This document shows, piece by piece, positions 52,880 through 64,000 of a stretch of DNA of 64,000 bases; the first letter of the stretch is position 1, and every line of letters starts with the position of its first letter. Origin of the DNA: Trissonchulus latispiculum (Eukaryota; Nematoda; Enoplea; Enoplida; Ironidae). The notes under the pieces were generated by a model. That model was not told the origin of the DNA and did not search any database. It was given only the letters and a program-made list of their open reading frames with translations. Made by a program: the position numbers and the translations under genes. The DNA is taken from positions 1-64,000 of the forward strand of contig JASAND010013380.1 in the NCBI GenBank assembly GCA_030248195.1, read 5' to 3'.

Positions 52880-55800
52880 TACAATATAATTATCGTGGAG
52901 ATTGTACATGAGCAGTTTGGACTAAACCCAACATATACAGGCTTATTGAGCTTAACTGTCGGACGACTCAAACAAACTGCCACCAAGTCCTCATTAAAAA
53001 CTGTTGCCCGTTCAAAACGTGGATTTGATACCAGTTTGCTGAGTCGGTACTGATCATTTTCAAGTTCCACATTAATATATTGGCGGACAGCGTCCATAGT
53101 TTTGTCAAACTCTGAATTATTTAACAATTTAAACAAGTTCTTTTCAAAGTCACGTTTTGCTGTCTTGCGCATCTCAGAGTTAAAGTTTATATACTTACGA
53201 ATCCAAGCAGATTGCCGAAAAGCCAGGACGCAGTGCACTCGCTCTAATATTATGTCCAATGATAAGTATAACTTTAGATTACGAAAATGGATTATATATT
53301 TTTGTTTGTTATAAAGATTGGGCACAAGCTTATGCACCTTAGAACCAGTAACACTGAGATCCGTCTTTAATTGTTCACAATAAGGAGATAACATATCATC
53401 TGAAATTAGAAGCTTTTCAGGGGCCAGAGGATGACTGTTGTGCAGATGATGAAGCTCTTTTGGGTACCCCAAATCAACCTCTAAAATATAGCTCTCCTCC
53501 CCGTCTACATCAGTGGTAATTCAATTTTGAAATTTCGATATGTGAAAGCCAACAGAATTTAGAACATGATTGCTTTTGACTCATGGCCCAACCATACAAG
53601 CTATTAGCATCAAGATACATCATACACGATAGTGGTAAGCTGGGATCAAATGAATCAAATAGGGGTTGTTCGCTTTGGCAAAGAGAAATCATCGCCACAC
53701 CTCCACAAATCCCCTGTTCAAAGAACATATACTGGTCGCTTTCTTTGTGAAGCTCCAGCTTAATGTCAGTCAACTGTAGACAAGCAGCCCATCCGAAACT
53801 AAGGTAAGGTTATGCAATGAATTGGATCCAAGTCATAGCGTTGAAGACAGAAAGCTCTGAAGAACTCAAAAACATCGGCCAGCAACAACACATCAGTCAG
53901 CAAATACAAGTCATGGTATTTACCAAGAGTTTGCACATTAAAGTTTTCCCACGCCAAAATGGCATGCTGATAATCAGTGGCAAAAATGTCTTCCTCAGTT
54001 AGTTGGCTGTAGAACGCTGATTTAGGAGGAAGTTTATTTTCAAAGAACCGCTGCCAACAGTCCATATAGTCATAGGGATAAACACTTTTGCGAGCCAATA
54101 GGACACCTCGGATGGATCAGGTAAGATGGTAGTGCGTACATGAAGCTGGCTAGGCTGCAGGTTGTTGACTAGTGCATCTTTCAAAAGATTTTGAGTATAC
54201 AAACCTGGCAAGATTCCACAGACACTGGTGGGCTGGGTTTAGGCTTACAAATTTTCCACGGAATAGCACTGTATCGGTCGGAATCTTGCTAAGTTTTGCT
54301 GTTTCATAATTCCATGGAAAATCTCCGATGAAGCTGGAAACTGGCCAGCCGTGCCCTTAACTATGAAGTTCACACATCTAATACATATAAAACATCCTCG
54401 CCTTTAAATCAATTTATCGGAATCTAGTTAGTCAGTTTTAAGCGACAAAACATTCCATGGAAATCCTCCCATTTGGTTGGAAACCGGTTGTCCGTGTTTA
54501 AGCTTTAAAATTTTCCACAGAATGTCGCCAATAAATTTTTTAAACGCCTAATCTGCGGAATCTTGCTAGGTTTGTGTACTCAAAATCTTTTGATAGATGC
54601 ATAGGTCCACTAGTGTCCAGAGATGCCATGAGAAATTGACAACTGTCAATAAAGTGAATACGCCAAGGAGTAGGTTCTCGACCATACCCACCACTAATCT
54701 TTTCTTCCTCAGTTCATCTTCTACTTCTTCATCGACGTTTTGACATGGTGGTGCAATTGGAAACTCCAGTAGTCGACCATTCCCTTTGCAACTGCATTCA
54801 TTCTTCGTTTTCTTGTGTTGCAAATCTTCCCAATTTCCTGCATTATCAGATGACCATCATACCGCCGCAGGTTGTTGAAGACCACTGTAATGTTTCTATT
54901 CAACCGATGTAGCTGGTTCATTTGTTGTCGGAACAGCACCGCGGAAGACTCCACACAAATGACAATGATCTTTGACTCGGCCATCGTAAAGTTGCTTTTC
55001 ACACAGGTGGCAAGCAGTTGATTTCTGAAAACCTGCCTCTTCTGATGATTCCAACTGGAGAGGAAGACGACTATTTAATGGTGCACTATGACACTCAGCA
55101 ATGTCAATCAATTCATCAGGAAACTTTTGAATGCAGCCTTTTCCTCGATATACTGTTGGTTTCCCAATAAGCTTTGCAGACTCCCCACAGCATTGCTTGA
55201 CCGAAATGAGGCCATAACCACATGGTGTCTGTGTCTTTGATAAGCCATGGAGTATGATTTGGAGCTAGATGGTTGGCAGGATTCCATCTTCTCATTGAGG
55301 CATTTAAAATCTGCATAGACAACAATCGAACTGCGCAGGCGTCGATGATGGTTCTTTAATTTCAAAGTATCATCTTCTGGCATTACAGTTTTGTTTGGCT
55401 TATTGAAAAGACATCTCTCTAGATGTTCAGCCAGACGTTCTACTGAATAACAAGGCTGTAAACATCGACGACAAAAATATCTCTTCTTGTGACCACCACG
55501 TTGATCGCTTAATAGTCGATCTAGATCTTTGATCCAACTGTAGTGATTTTTATGAAGAAGATCGATATGTTGATTGCAGTTTTTCTTGGAAAGGTATAGA
55601 GGAAAAAGAACTTTCCTTCAATACGCTGATGCTGATGTTGTTGAGTTTTTCAAATCTGTGTACATCTTGTAGTTTAATAGGCATTTCTAGACCAGCAGTA
55701 GCAAGTTCATTAATGCATGACATTAATGTATTTGGGAGACTCGCTGGGAGTCTTCCTCACCAGGACGGACAGCTGCTAGAATGCTCCAAGGAAAGCACAA

Positions 55801-56619
55801 GTTATTCTTATTTTGCACATTAACGACTGTCTTTTCTGCTTCAATCCAACGAGGCAAAGGTTTGTATGAGGTTCCCGCCAGGGGACGATGTTGAGCTATT
55901 TGTACATCCACATGCAAGATTTGATCCACAACCCAGTTGGAACCCAATTTAAGAAAAGCTTCCAAGTTCTTTTAATCTTCTCCCGCCACACTATAAATTT
56001 TTTCACCCAAGGGGATCCAAGCTGTACTCTTTCTTTAGCTTTACAGCAGAAATGACCATCAGTTACCTCAGTCTTATCCATAGCCCGTCGTAGACGACCT
56101 TGACCACCAGGCAAAACTTGAATTCCATCAACCGTTCCCGTTTACGATCCAACAGTTCCATCAACTGTTCTTGAACCTGCCGGAAATACCACCATATCAC
56201 CTACAAAGTACCTAGGCACAACTTGGTATCCACACAATCAACCATAAAAGGCCTGCTGAGTGGTAGAAGGTAGTACATCATATGCTGGTCTTTGGGGAGG
56301 CGCTGCTGAAGGCAGGGGCATCTCTAGCAATTAATCATCAGATTACTTCGAGGGTAGATGCATCTCTAGCAGTTCATCATCAGATTCAGTATTCTTTTCA
56401 AAATGAGCCCTCTTAGAAGGTCCAGCATCATCGTCAGACTGTCGCTTTCTATAAGATGGATTCGTAAATGTCACTCTAAATTGTCTTCCATCGAAAAGGC
56501 ACTCCCACATTGCTGGCAGCTCCAACTGCTGTTAGCATGCACTGTCCGCTGATAAGACTCAAATAAGACTTCTTCTTAAAGGATTTACGGCTTATATCAC
56601 ATTGGTAATCTTGGGACAT
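52880..56619 (-). pseudogene. Polinton-type protein-primed family B DNA polymerase, broken
   Basis: Minus strand, start ATG at 56,617-56,619 just after an acceptor-like TTTTCAG. In order: N-terminal C2H2-like fingers (YQCD.., WSCQQCGSAF) and an acidic linker; a conserved pre-domain (PLAGTSYKPLPRWI, VNVQNKNNLCFPWSILAAV) at about 55.80-55.93 kb; a finger RYFCRRCLQPC..H..C (55.45 kb); exonuclease start VVYADFKCL; an endonuclease-VII-like CHLCEKQLYDG..HCHLC (about 54.95-55.02 kb); VVFNNLRRYDGHLIMQEI (Exo II); SAFYSQLTEEDIFATDYQHA with LYLLTDVLLLADVFEFFR (Exo III, 53.9 kb); motif A MMYLDANSLYGWAMSQ (53.6 kb); motif B KLLNNSEFDKTMD (53.1 kb). Homology stops before the D-T-D catalytic motif C. At least eight frame changes or stops separate the pieces. 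Such polymerases replicate the element with a protein primer; this copy cannot. Confidence 0.85.
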
Positions 56620-57418
56620 GTCCTGAAAATAATTATTACTCAGTCATAGTTATAGGCATATGTAGTTAGTAACATCAAGAGTACATAATACATAAGTAAA
56701 TGACAGCAGGCATACGCTATGTATTATCAGCTCGCTACATCGATGCGCTATCGGTTGACCCCCCATAAATTGTCGAAGAAATTCGCCCGCTATGTTTACT
56801 CATAACAGACGCACGTTGAACCAACTGACCAGTTATGTTTTCGAGCTTTAGCGTGCAAGCATAGCGCTCGAATTTGCTTTGATAAGGGGGGTCTGATTTA
56901 GGGCGGGGGTAAGCCGATAGCGTGCAGATGATGTAGCGAGCTGATAATACATAGCGTATGCCTGCTGTCATACTCTTATGTATTATGTAGTCTTGGTAAC
57001 ATCATATTCAGGCTTCACCAGTTTGTTTAGGTTATATTTACGTGTATAAAGTAAAATCTAAGATGTTTGGTATGCGAACAGATCACGTTGAACAACAACG
57101 AATCTGACGTCACGCATATTGTTTAAAGTGAGTAAACAATTTTTGTTTTAAAGTGAACATTTTAAACTCAGTGCGCATTGTTATAAATTGGGTACAACTT
57201 TAGATCTAGCAGTTTCTCGAACACAATAATTAAGTATTCAAGTGAAAAAGTAACAGCAACACGATTTCAGCATTAACGTAAACAGTAATGCAACGCATAC
57301 TGTAATGATGCCTCCGATGCCTTCTGTGCCTTTGCGCCAGAACGCCCTTTTTTATTTGGTTTTATTTTTTTTTATTTATTTTTTTTTATTTTTATTTTAT
57401 TTGTAAACTCCAAATACT
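56343..57418. repeat. Left arm of a 1.1-kb inverted duplication
   Basis: This segment matches 62,930-64,000 in reverse complement at high identity. It includes the pol N-terminus, the family B copy B5 and the T-rich end. Differences include a stop (PSK then TAA) here where the right arm continues (PSKESD). Confidence 0.9.
56676..56995. mobile_element. Family B foldback MITE, copy B5, 7-bp TSD
   Basis: Ends CAAGAGTACATAATACATAA and TATTATGTAGTCTTG; flanks GTAACAT at 56,669-56,675 and 56,996-57,002. It lies in the non-coding leader just upstream of the pol start. Confidence 0.9.
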
Positions 57419-57419
57419 T

Positions 57420-58788
57420 TTAAGCAAATACATGTGAAAATCTAGACTGCCAACATTGGCAAAACCCTAAACGCCCTGGTTTATTCCCAGATATCATACA
57501 TCCTCGTTGTCATTCACGCTATTATCGGTCAGCTCGATATTACGGGGGCCGGGAAGAAAATGGGATTAGGAAAAATCAAGGTGAAGAAACAGGGCGCGGA
57601 GAGAGGGAAGAAACAATCAAGATTTAGTTTAAAGGGTATGTCGGGGGGGGGGGGGGGGTTGGGTGCGTGGTATGACTTTGCAGTAAATTGTGAACTTGCT
57701 GCGCAGTTGTGTACTATTGGATGAGCAATCATAAGAGACCTACTGCGCTGAGGCGCAGCAGGAATAACGGAATGTTATACGAAATTTATAGGTTACGAAT
57801 TAGAAGTTAGTTAATTTTAGAAAATGTAACGTTTTTAAATCAATGTAGATTTTGGTCAGGGCATAACTTTGTTTTTAATTTATTCCTGTATATCAAAATA
57901 TGAACTTCAAACTACTTTTTAAATTCAGCGTTAGTCTTGAATTATGATTTGAAGAAGTTTAATATTGAACGAAGTTTTTAACGTAAAAACAAAATCACTT
58001 ATACATAATTTTGTTTTATATATTTTATTTATTTTTTGTGAAACAGTTTCAAAAAGCTAATTGCGAATTTTTGCATACCTTTTAAACTTGCTGATTGCTG
58101 ATCCTATCATTCATTTTTACTTTGTTGATTAGTTTGTAATATTGAATTACAACTTAAAAAATAATAGAACAGGCTACGTAATGATGTTTCTCTTAGATTT
58201 TATCCTCAACACTCTACAATTTATACACAATACTGGTAAATATTCCTTACTGGGCGGCGCATTGAATTATCACATGATTTCTTACATATAGTCCAATTAC
58301 AGCATGTATGGCAACCAGGCTGTATGACAACTAGGAATACCCCTCCTGGGGGTTATGATAAGCTCTACAACTCAGAAACTGTTGATAAACAGGATAAACG
58401 ATTGGTTTCTGATAAAGCGGAATTACTAAAACTCCTGGAAGAAGAGTAGAAGCAGATGAAGGTGGTATTTGTTACTTCAGGACTCGGACAAACCGAACCC
58501 GACCAAAAACGAATCCAACTATGAACGCCTATCTTGAGTTCACATTGGAAGTTGCCCTATTTAGAGTAATGTTTGGGGGTCTCTTGCGCTTTCCCGCCAG
58601 CCCTAACTTTTGATTTTTTGATCAATAACTTTGAATTTTTTGTATGGGTGCATACTGGAGGCTTATGAATTCAAAATTTTAAAAATTGTAAAATTTTATA
58701 AAATTTAAAAAAAAAATTTAAATCTTTGTTTGCTAAGGGTAACCTAAAACTTTTTGCTGAAAACTTGCATACAGGTGTTTTCAGGGAC
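57420..58788. other. Non-coding stretch
   Basis: A run of about 16 Gs lies near 57,643-57,658. From about 58,640 AT-rich text leads into the foldback core related to element I (TGCTGAAAACTTGCATACAGG). No gene recognised. Confidence 0.4.
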
Positions 58789-58796
58789 GCTGAGCA

Positions 58797-59265
58797 CAGA
58801 GTTTGAAGTGGACATTTAAAATTCGACCAGTCCCGGCCCGGCCCGGCCCGCTCTAGAAATTAATTTGTCCACCCAGACCCGCCCGCGGTCTGATTTTCTG
58901 TTTCCTGTCCAGACCCGCGGGCGACAATTATTGTGTCCAGACCAGTCCAGACAAAATATACAGACGCGCGCGTAAACTCGCCTGCGATGTCTATTATGGT
59001 CCCTGCTGCATTACTTCCTTTACATTCTGCAAAGCTGAGCTAAAATTGTGTCTGCTGTTGCAAAACTTGTACATTGGTGGCATTCCAGAGCCATATTCTT
59101 TAAGAATATACACCACAGACTCAAATTTCCATAAATTGTTGTGACCAGATCTGCCCGGCTGAGAGCAAACACTTGAAAAGATTTGCCCGACCGGGCATTT
59201 CCGGGTAGTAAAATGTGTCCATGTCCAGCCCGGCCCACGATTACCCGGAGTCCACTTACAGTATG
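58797..59265. mobile_element. hAT-like element M with perfect 8-bp TSD
   Basis: Flanks GCTGAGCA at 58,789-58,796 and 59,266-59,273. The ends are CAGAGTTTGAAGTGGAC and, read inward from the right, CATACTGTAAGTGGACTC. Subterminal words CCCGGCCC, CCCGCGGG and GCCCGACCGGGC. It inserted into a relative of the element I foldback core, which resumes with CACGAATCTGAAAGC and TTTTCGATTCAGACC on the right. Confidence 0.85.
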
Positions 59266-59273
59266 GCTGAGCA

Positions 59274-61325
59274 CGAATCTGAAAGCTGTTTTTCGATTCA
59301 GACCAGACCTTCGGTTGCTCAGGATAAGCTTACATGTTAAATGCTGAAACTTTCACAGGGATTATAGTTGTTAAATGCTGAGACTTTCACCATGACTGAA
59401 TTGTTTAACCAATTCAGCCCCAGTTAAACCACACCCACAGATGCTAGAAAATTTAAGCATCGCTCATTTCAATTCAGACCTCCGAGTGCATTTAGTTTCG
59501 AGCCAAAGTAAGTAATCTCTAACATCTAGCTACGTCGAGCACTGACCGACTACCCCCTATTTATTGGTATTTTAACTTGTGTTTCCTAGCAGGCTCCAAG
59601 AGATGGCCCGTTTCTTATTCTGATTGAGGAAACTGACCTTTTTAAGAAGTTCACAAATGCATTTCTTTGAGGAAATTGGGCTGTTTAATGACCATTTGAT
59701 GACACAAAGAACAGATTTAATTATCAAAAGTGATACTCTTATTGATGAAAGTTAAACTCAACCTTGCTCGGCAGTTCTGGCATTTCTGGTTTGAACACAT
59801 CAGATAACAACAGACACTGTGCTAGTTGCAGTGACTATACATGATACAGGGTTTGTCTCACGAGCATAATATCATTCCAGGACTAATCATAATTTAACCT
59901 CTCTTTAATTCTCTTAAAGGTCCCTTTTTGAACATTTCAGAAACTGGTCCTACTAACCGTACCAACAAAAGCAAGAATGCAAGAATGCCCAGATAACAAA
60001 ACATCACACTTTATTCATGATTTTATATTTTGGAGCATACAACACTATCAATACAACAATAATACAATTAATACAACAATAATGAAAATAAATTTTGTTA
60101 CACGTGACTATCTTGAATCACTCTAAATTACCATGTGGTCAAAAGCATCCAAGTGATTCGTGGTCGTGAGTCGTAAGGAAATATGTATAAGCATTTCAGT
60201 GGTAATTTCGCAAACTTACTCAGATTTAAATTTGAATATACAATTTATTTCGAATTATTGCATTTTGAACAAAATATTCAATTATCAGACATTTGGCTTC
60301 AAACGATTTTAATCCAGGTTCCATATAACGCGTCGCATGATCAGGAAATGTTTCCACTTTAAAAATGCATCTTTCAGTGTATTTACGAAACAGTTAGGTC
60401 AGTAAGTTGATGAACTATTGATAAAACTGACACCAGACAAGCAAAGCCGTGGATAACTACTGAGCTGTATGACGTATACCAGTGAAAATGTAAGATGCCA
60501 AGATTTCCAACAATACTCCCATCAGTTGCACAATGCTATGAATAGACCCCCCAACCTGAAACATAATTTCAATTCTGAATGGTTAACAAATGACGTATTG
60601 GACAGAGAATCTTCGCAGGAACGAACACTGTCACAAACAGCCGTTTTCGTTGTTGACCATAGTATAGGATAGGCAGTAGCGGTAGTCGCTCGCTCGCTAC
60701 TTCCTCCCTCCAGTTTTATTACATGGAGTTGTTTCGTGAATTTTCCTTAAAACTTCCTAAAATTTCCTCTAAAACTCTTAAAATCGTTTATTGCCAATTT
60801 ACTAGAGTGTCTGGTATTTTTTGCGTATTTTCGGAATCACCTGTTGTCTAATCAGTTTCATACCTTAATTATGACTAAGATTTTGAGTAATTTCCTAACT
60901 TTAAGTAGGTACTCTGGGCTGGGGTTACCCTGGAAGACTATCCGAGTGAATTTTTAGTCCAACTCCCTATTTTCTGTGGCGCCCGGCAGTCCGGCTTCCC
61001 ACCAAATTCAATTCCTCCTTCCCTGGCGAGGTTCGTATAATTGATTTCAGAGAGCCGTCTGGACAGAAATCTCGTAAGCAGTCAGAGTTTTTGTTGCATT
61101 GCGCCAGTCGTAGTAGCAAAGGCGGCACTGTGATTAAACTCCCAGCCATCTTCATTCCAATAGTACACTTTAACCTAAAGACTTTGGCAGAGAATTTAAG
61201 TAGATATATAATACTTAACTGGCACTAATTTAGCACAAATCTTGTATATAACATTTTATGTTAATTGGTTTTTGGGTAGTCTAACATCTGAGTCTAACGC
61301 AATTTTCGCATAGTCAAGGAAAACT
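59274..61325. other. Non-coding stretch
   Basis: The first 70 bp is the foldback-core remainder. The rest is AT-rich; short frames at 60,469-60,672 (plus) and 60,967-61,155 (minus) have no family signature. Confidence 0.4.
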
Positions 61326-61332
61326 GACAGTG

Positions 61333-62178
61333 GATTGTACCAAATGTGAATAACTATTCTCAGAGTAAGTCTAAAATCTGAATAGCTAATCTTATTCTTA
61401 AGTTAATCAGATTTTTCGTTGCACCAAAATATGATCAGCTAATCTTTTGTTATTCTCAGAATAAAATCTGAATACCTACATATTCAGATTTTATTTTGAT
61501 ATTCAGCTACATGACAAAGAACTGACCAATCAGCTACCGGGAAGATTATGAAGTTATCGAATAGAAAAGCAAGAAAGTCGATAGTTATTCAGATGTTTTA
61601 TTCACATTCGTTTTCGTCTTGTACACACTTATATATTCAGATTCTTTTTCTAATTCCTAACGCTTCAAATAATTTGCTAATACTGCTTAATGAATATTGG
61701 TGTACATTTTTACTTGTTAAGTAGTAATTTAAGCATCAATTTATGCAATATGAGAGTTATGAATAGAAGCACAAAATTTTAATAATCAATATATTTATAC
61801 TGATCAGGTATTATCTATAACCTTCAAAACTTTCTCTAAATTTCTTCAATTGTGAAAGTTTGAAAATTTTGGATTCAGAAAAGTCAAAAATTTGAAATTC
61901 TTCAAACTCCAAAATTTTCAAAACCTGATGCACTTCTCTCGTACTTAGAAATGACAGATAAACTGCAAAATTATTTATCTCTATCACAATTAATTTTAAA
62001 CATTTTCTTTTCCAAGAATAAAATAGAATTTTATGTAAGAATAAAATCTGAATAACTTTAACTACTTATTCTGATTTTATTCACATTTTACTCAGATTTT
62101 GCAATGGAATCTGCAGTTACTCTTATTTTAATGATGAATAACTTCGGAGTTCAGATTTTATTCACATTTGGTGCAATC
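61333..62178. mobile_element. MITE F, ends GATTGYACCAAATGTGAATA
   Basis: Inverted ends GATTGTACCAAATGTGAATA and TATTCACATTTGGTGCAATC. Subterminal AATCTGAATA and its inverse recur many times on both sides (61,375-61,500; 62,035-62,160). AT-rich centre, no ORF. Target duplication not clear. Confidence 0.75.
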
Positions 62179-62459
62179 GAATATGAATTTCATTAGAGAG
62201 TTTGGCTTCCACTGGCCAAAACAAAGGCTGGAAAATTCAAATCGTCCCAGTTTTAAATCATATCAGCAAAATTGATGACCTCAGGTTTAGCTCTACAAAA
62301 CACCCAAATTTAGCTGTACTAAACTTCAAAAATTAACTAAAGTTCCACTTGTTTACAGATCACCATATGAAATTGGGTTTAAAATGGTGGGCCGTTTTGT
62401 TTGGATGGGGTATTTGTTTTTTAAAAACAGTTGTATGCAGACGTCAACCTAAATGTCGA

Positions 62460-62780
62460 TTTCTCAAAACCACAGATTATGTCAAAAATTTTATTTCTGC
62501 TGTGATATAAAGGACGTGGTCCAGAGAGACGTTTTTCAATTTGGCGCAACAGCTATTAATGCTACAGAAAACACGCCAAATGTGTCGATACGCAAGATTT
62601 CTTTAGTTAGCATTTAGTTTTCGCAACTCGACCAGTTTTAGACAGAACCAAGAAAGGCGTCCTCCGCAACAGTGTGAATTTTCATCTTGCCAAACGTCGC
62701 TGGAATCCATTGGGGAGTTTTCGAGAAATCTATTTTCAAAACAACATAATCGCAATATTGCCAAAAAGTTTTTATTAACA
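62460..62780. repeat. Dispersed repeat shared with the interior of hAT-like element 3
   Basis: Phrases TCGATTTCTCAAAAC, TGATATAAAGGACG, GACGTTTTTCAATTTGG, GGAATCC..GGGGAGTTTTCGAGA parallel those at 28,920-29,215. The two are diverged; the shared block may be an older element that was captured by element 3. Confidence 0.6.
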
Positions 62781-63339
62781 TGTTGTGCTTAAAACAATAA
62801 ACTCCAACTAATTGGCGTTGGCAAAATGTGCAATTGAACGGTGTGTCGTTTGAGTATGAATAAGCCAAAATTATTTTTGAATAAACTAGTTTCCTTAAAA
62901 ATGACCACTCTTAGACCCCCAAATCGTTTCCAAATAAAATAAAATAAAATAAAATAAATAAAAATAAATAAAACCAAATAAAAAAGGGCGTTCTGGCGCA
63001 AAGGCACAGAAGGCATCGGAGGCATCATTACAGTATGCGTTGCATTACTGTTTACGTTAATGCTGAAATCGTGTTGCGTTGCGTCACTTCACTTGAATAT
63101 TTAATTATTGTGTTCGAGAAACTGCTAGATCTAAAGTTGTACCCAATTTATAACAATGCGCACTGAGTTTAAAATGTTCACTTTAAAACAAAAATTGTTT
63201 ACTCACTTTAAAACAATATGCGTGACGTCAGTTTCGTTGTTGTTCAACGTGATCTGTTCGCATACCAAACATCTTAGATTTTACTTTATACACGTAAATA
63301 TAACCTAAACAAACTGGTGAAGCCTGAATATGATGTTAC

Positions 63340-63661
63340 CAAGAGTACATAATACATAAGAGTATGACAGCAGGCATACGCTATGTATTATCAGCTTGCT
63401 ACATCCTCTGCACGCTATCGGCTTACCCCCCCCTAAATCAGACCCCCCTTATCAAAGCAAATTCGAGCGCTATGCTTGCACGCTAAAGCTCGAAAACACA
63501 ATTAGTCAGTTGGTTCAATGTGCGTCTGTTGCGAGTAAACATAGCGGGCGAATTTCTTCGACAATTTATGGGGGGTCAACCGATAGCGCGCATCGGATGT
63601 AGCGAGCTGATAATACATAGCGTATGCCTGCTGTCATACTCTTATGTATTATGTACTCTTG
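63340..63661. mobile_element. Family B foldback MITE, copy B6, 7-bp TSD
   Basis: Ends CAAGAGTACATAATACATAA and TTATGTACTCTTG, flanks ATGTTAC at 63,333-63,339 and 63,662-63,668. Copy of B5 in the other arm, slightly better preserved at its ends. Confidence 0.9.
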
Positions 63662-63717
63662 ATGTTACTAACTACATATGCCTATAACTATGACTGAGTA
63701 ATAATTATTTTCAGGAC

Positions 63718-64000
63718 ATGTCCCAAGATTACCAATGTGATTTAAGCCGTAAATCCTTTAAGAAGAAGTCTTATTTGAGTCTTATCAGCGGACAGTGCAT
63801 GCTAACAGCAGTTGGAGCTGCCAGCAATGTGGGAGTGCCTTTTCGATGGAAGACAATTTAGAGTGACATTTACGAATCCATCTTATAGAAAGCGACAGTC
63901 TGACGATGATGCCGGACCTTCTAAGAGGGCTCATTTTGAAAAGAATACTGAATCTGATGATGAACTGCTAGAGATGCATCTACCCTCGAAGGAATCTGAT
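63718..64000 (+). pseudogene. Polinton-type PolB, N-terminal part, second copy (partial)
   Basis: ATG at 63,718 follows an acceptor-like TTTTCAG. It begins MSQDYQCD with a degenerate finger and frame changes; a second finger (WSCQQCGSAF) is in another frame with TGA inside it. The acidic linker frame (RKRQSDDDAGPSKRAHFEK) then runs open to the window end. The same early breaks occur in the left-arm copy, so they predate the duplication. Confidence 0.75.

Larger units (their letters stand above)
51730..57418. mobile_element. Polinton/Maverick-like element, shortened
   Basis: The left edge (51,730-51,800, GGGGCGTTCTGGCGCAGAGG) matches in inverted orientation the sequence ending at about 57,347 (GCCTTTGCGCCAGAACGCCC), giving terminal repeats about 70 bp long around a PolB gene. 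At 5.6 kb it is far shorter than the 15-20 kb typical of the class; integrase, ATPase and capsid genes are not visible. A TATAAAAA box precedes the left edge. Right of 57,347 a T-rich tract is still shared with the inverted copy at 62.93-62.98 kb, so the true boundary is uncertain. No 6-bp duplication found. Confidence 0.65.
62930..64000. repeat. Right arm of the inverted duplication (runs off the window)
   Basis: Reverse-complement match of 56,343-57,418. It begins in an AAATAAAATAAAA tract, then GGGCGTTCTGGCGCAAAGGC, a leader with copy B6 and the pol start. Its 7-bp MITE flanks (ATGTTAC) are the complement of those of B5, showing the MITE was in place before duplication. Confidence 0.9.

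Overview
This window is repeat-laden nuclear DNA from a multicellular eukaryote, most likely an invertebrate animal. I cannot name the species. The case rests on a spliced DEG/ENaC-type channel gene whose exon phases join cleanly, on GT..AG introns of 8 to 14 kb, and on the mix of mobile elements: BEL/Pao, Ty3/gypsy and Ty1/copia LTR elements, Penelope-like elements with a GIY-YIG domain, a Polinton/Maverick-type family B DNA polymerase, and many non-autonomous foldback and hAT-like DNA transposons. I see no bacterial operons, CRISPR arrays or rRNA genes.

Layout. From 0.8 to 3 kb there is a three-level nest of inverted-repeat transposons. From 4.3 to 10.5 kb there is a decayed BEL/Pao element on the minus strand. 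It is split by a tandem array of twelve nearly identical 275-bp units, each carrying one complete tRNA-like gene. From 12.2 to 15.3 kb, on the minus strand, a Ty3/gypsy reverse-transcriptase fragment abuts a compact run of four ORFs, one with a recognisable NADAR (YbiA-like) domain. From 16.8 to 26.3 kb there are MITEs, a perfect 158-bp palindrome, a Ty3/gypsy integrase remnant and GC-rich hAT-like elements nested in one another.

The host gene. Four exons of a DEG/ENaC channel subunit lie on the plus strand at 26,509-26,744, 34,875-35,275, 49,318-49,822 and 50,222-50,396. They run from the N-terminus through TM1 and the cysteine-rich ectodomain to just before TM2; the TM2 exon was not found. 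Intron 1 holds hAT-like and foldback elements. Intron 2 (14 kb) holds a young copia element (identical 103-bp LTRs, 5-bp target duplication, internal initiator-tRNA primer site), two Penelope-like copies and a 2.35-kb minisatellite of a 21-bp unit.

The right end. From about 51.7 to 57.4 kb lies a shortened Polinton-like element with a broken PolB on the minus strand. Its right-hand 1.1 kb recurs in inverted orientation at 62.93-64.0 kb, so a second pol gene starts rightward and leaves the window. The only gene here that looks like a working host gene is the channel; almost everything else is mobile or satellite DNA.
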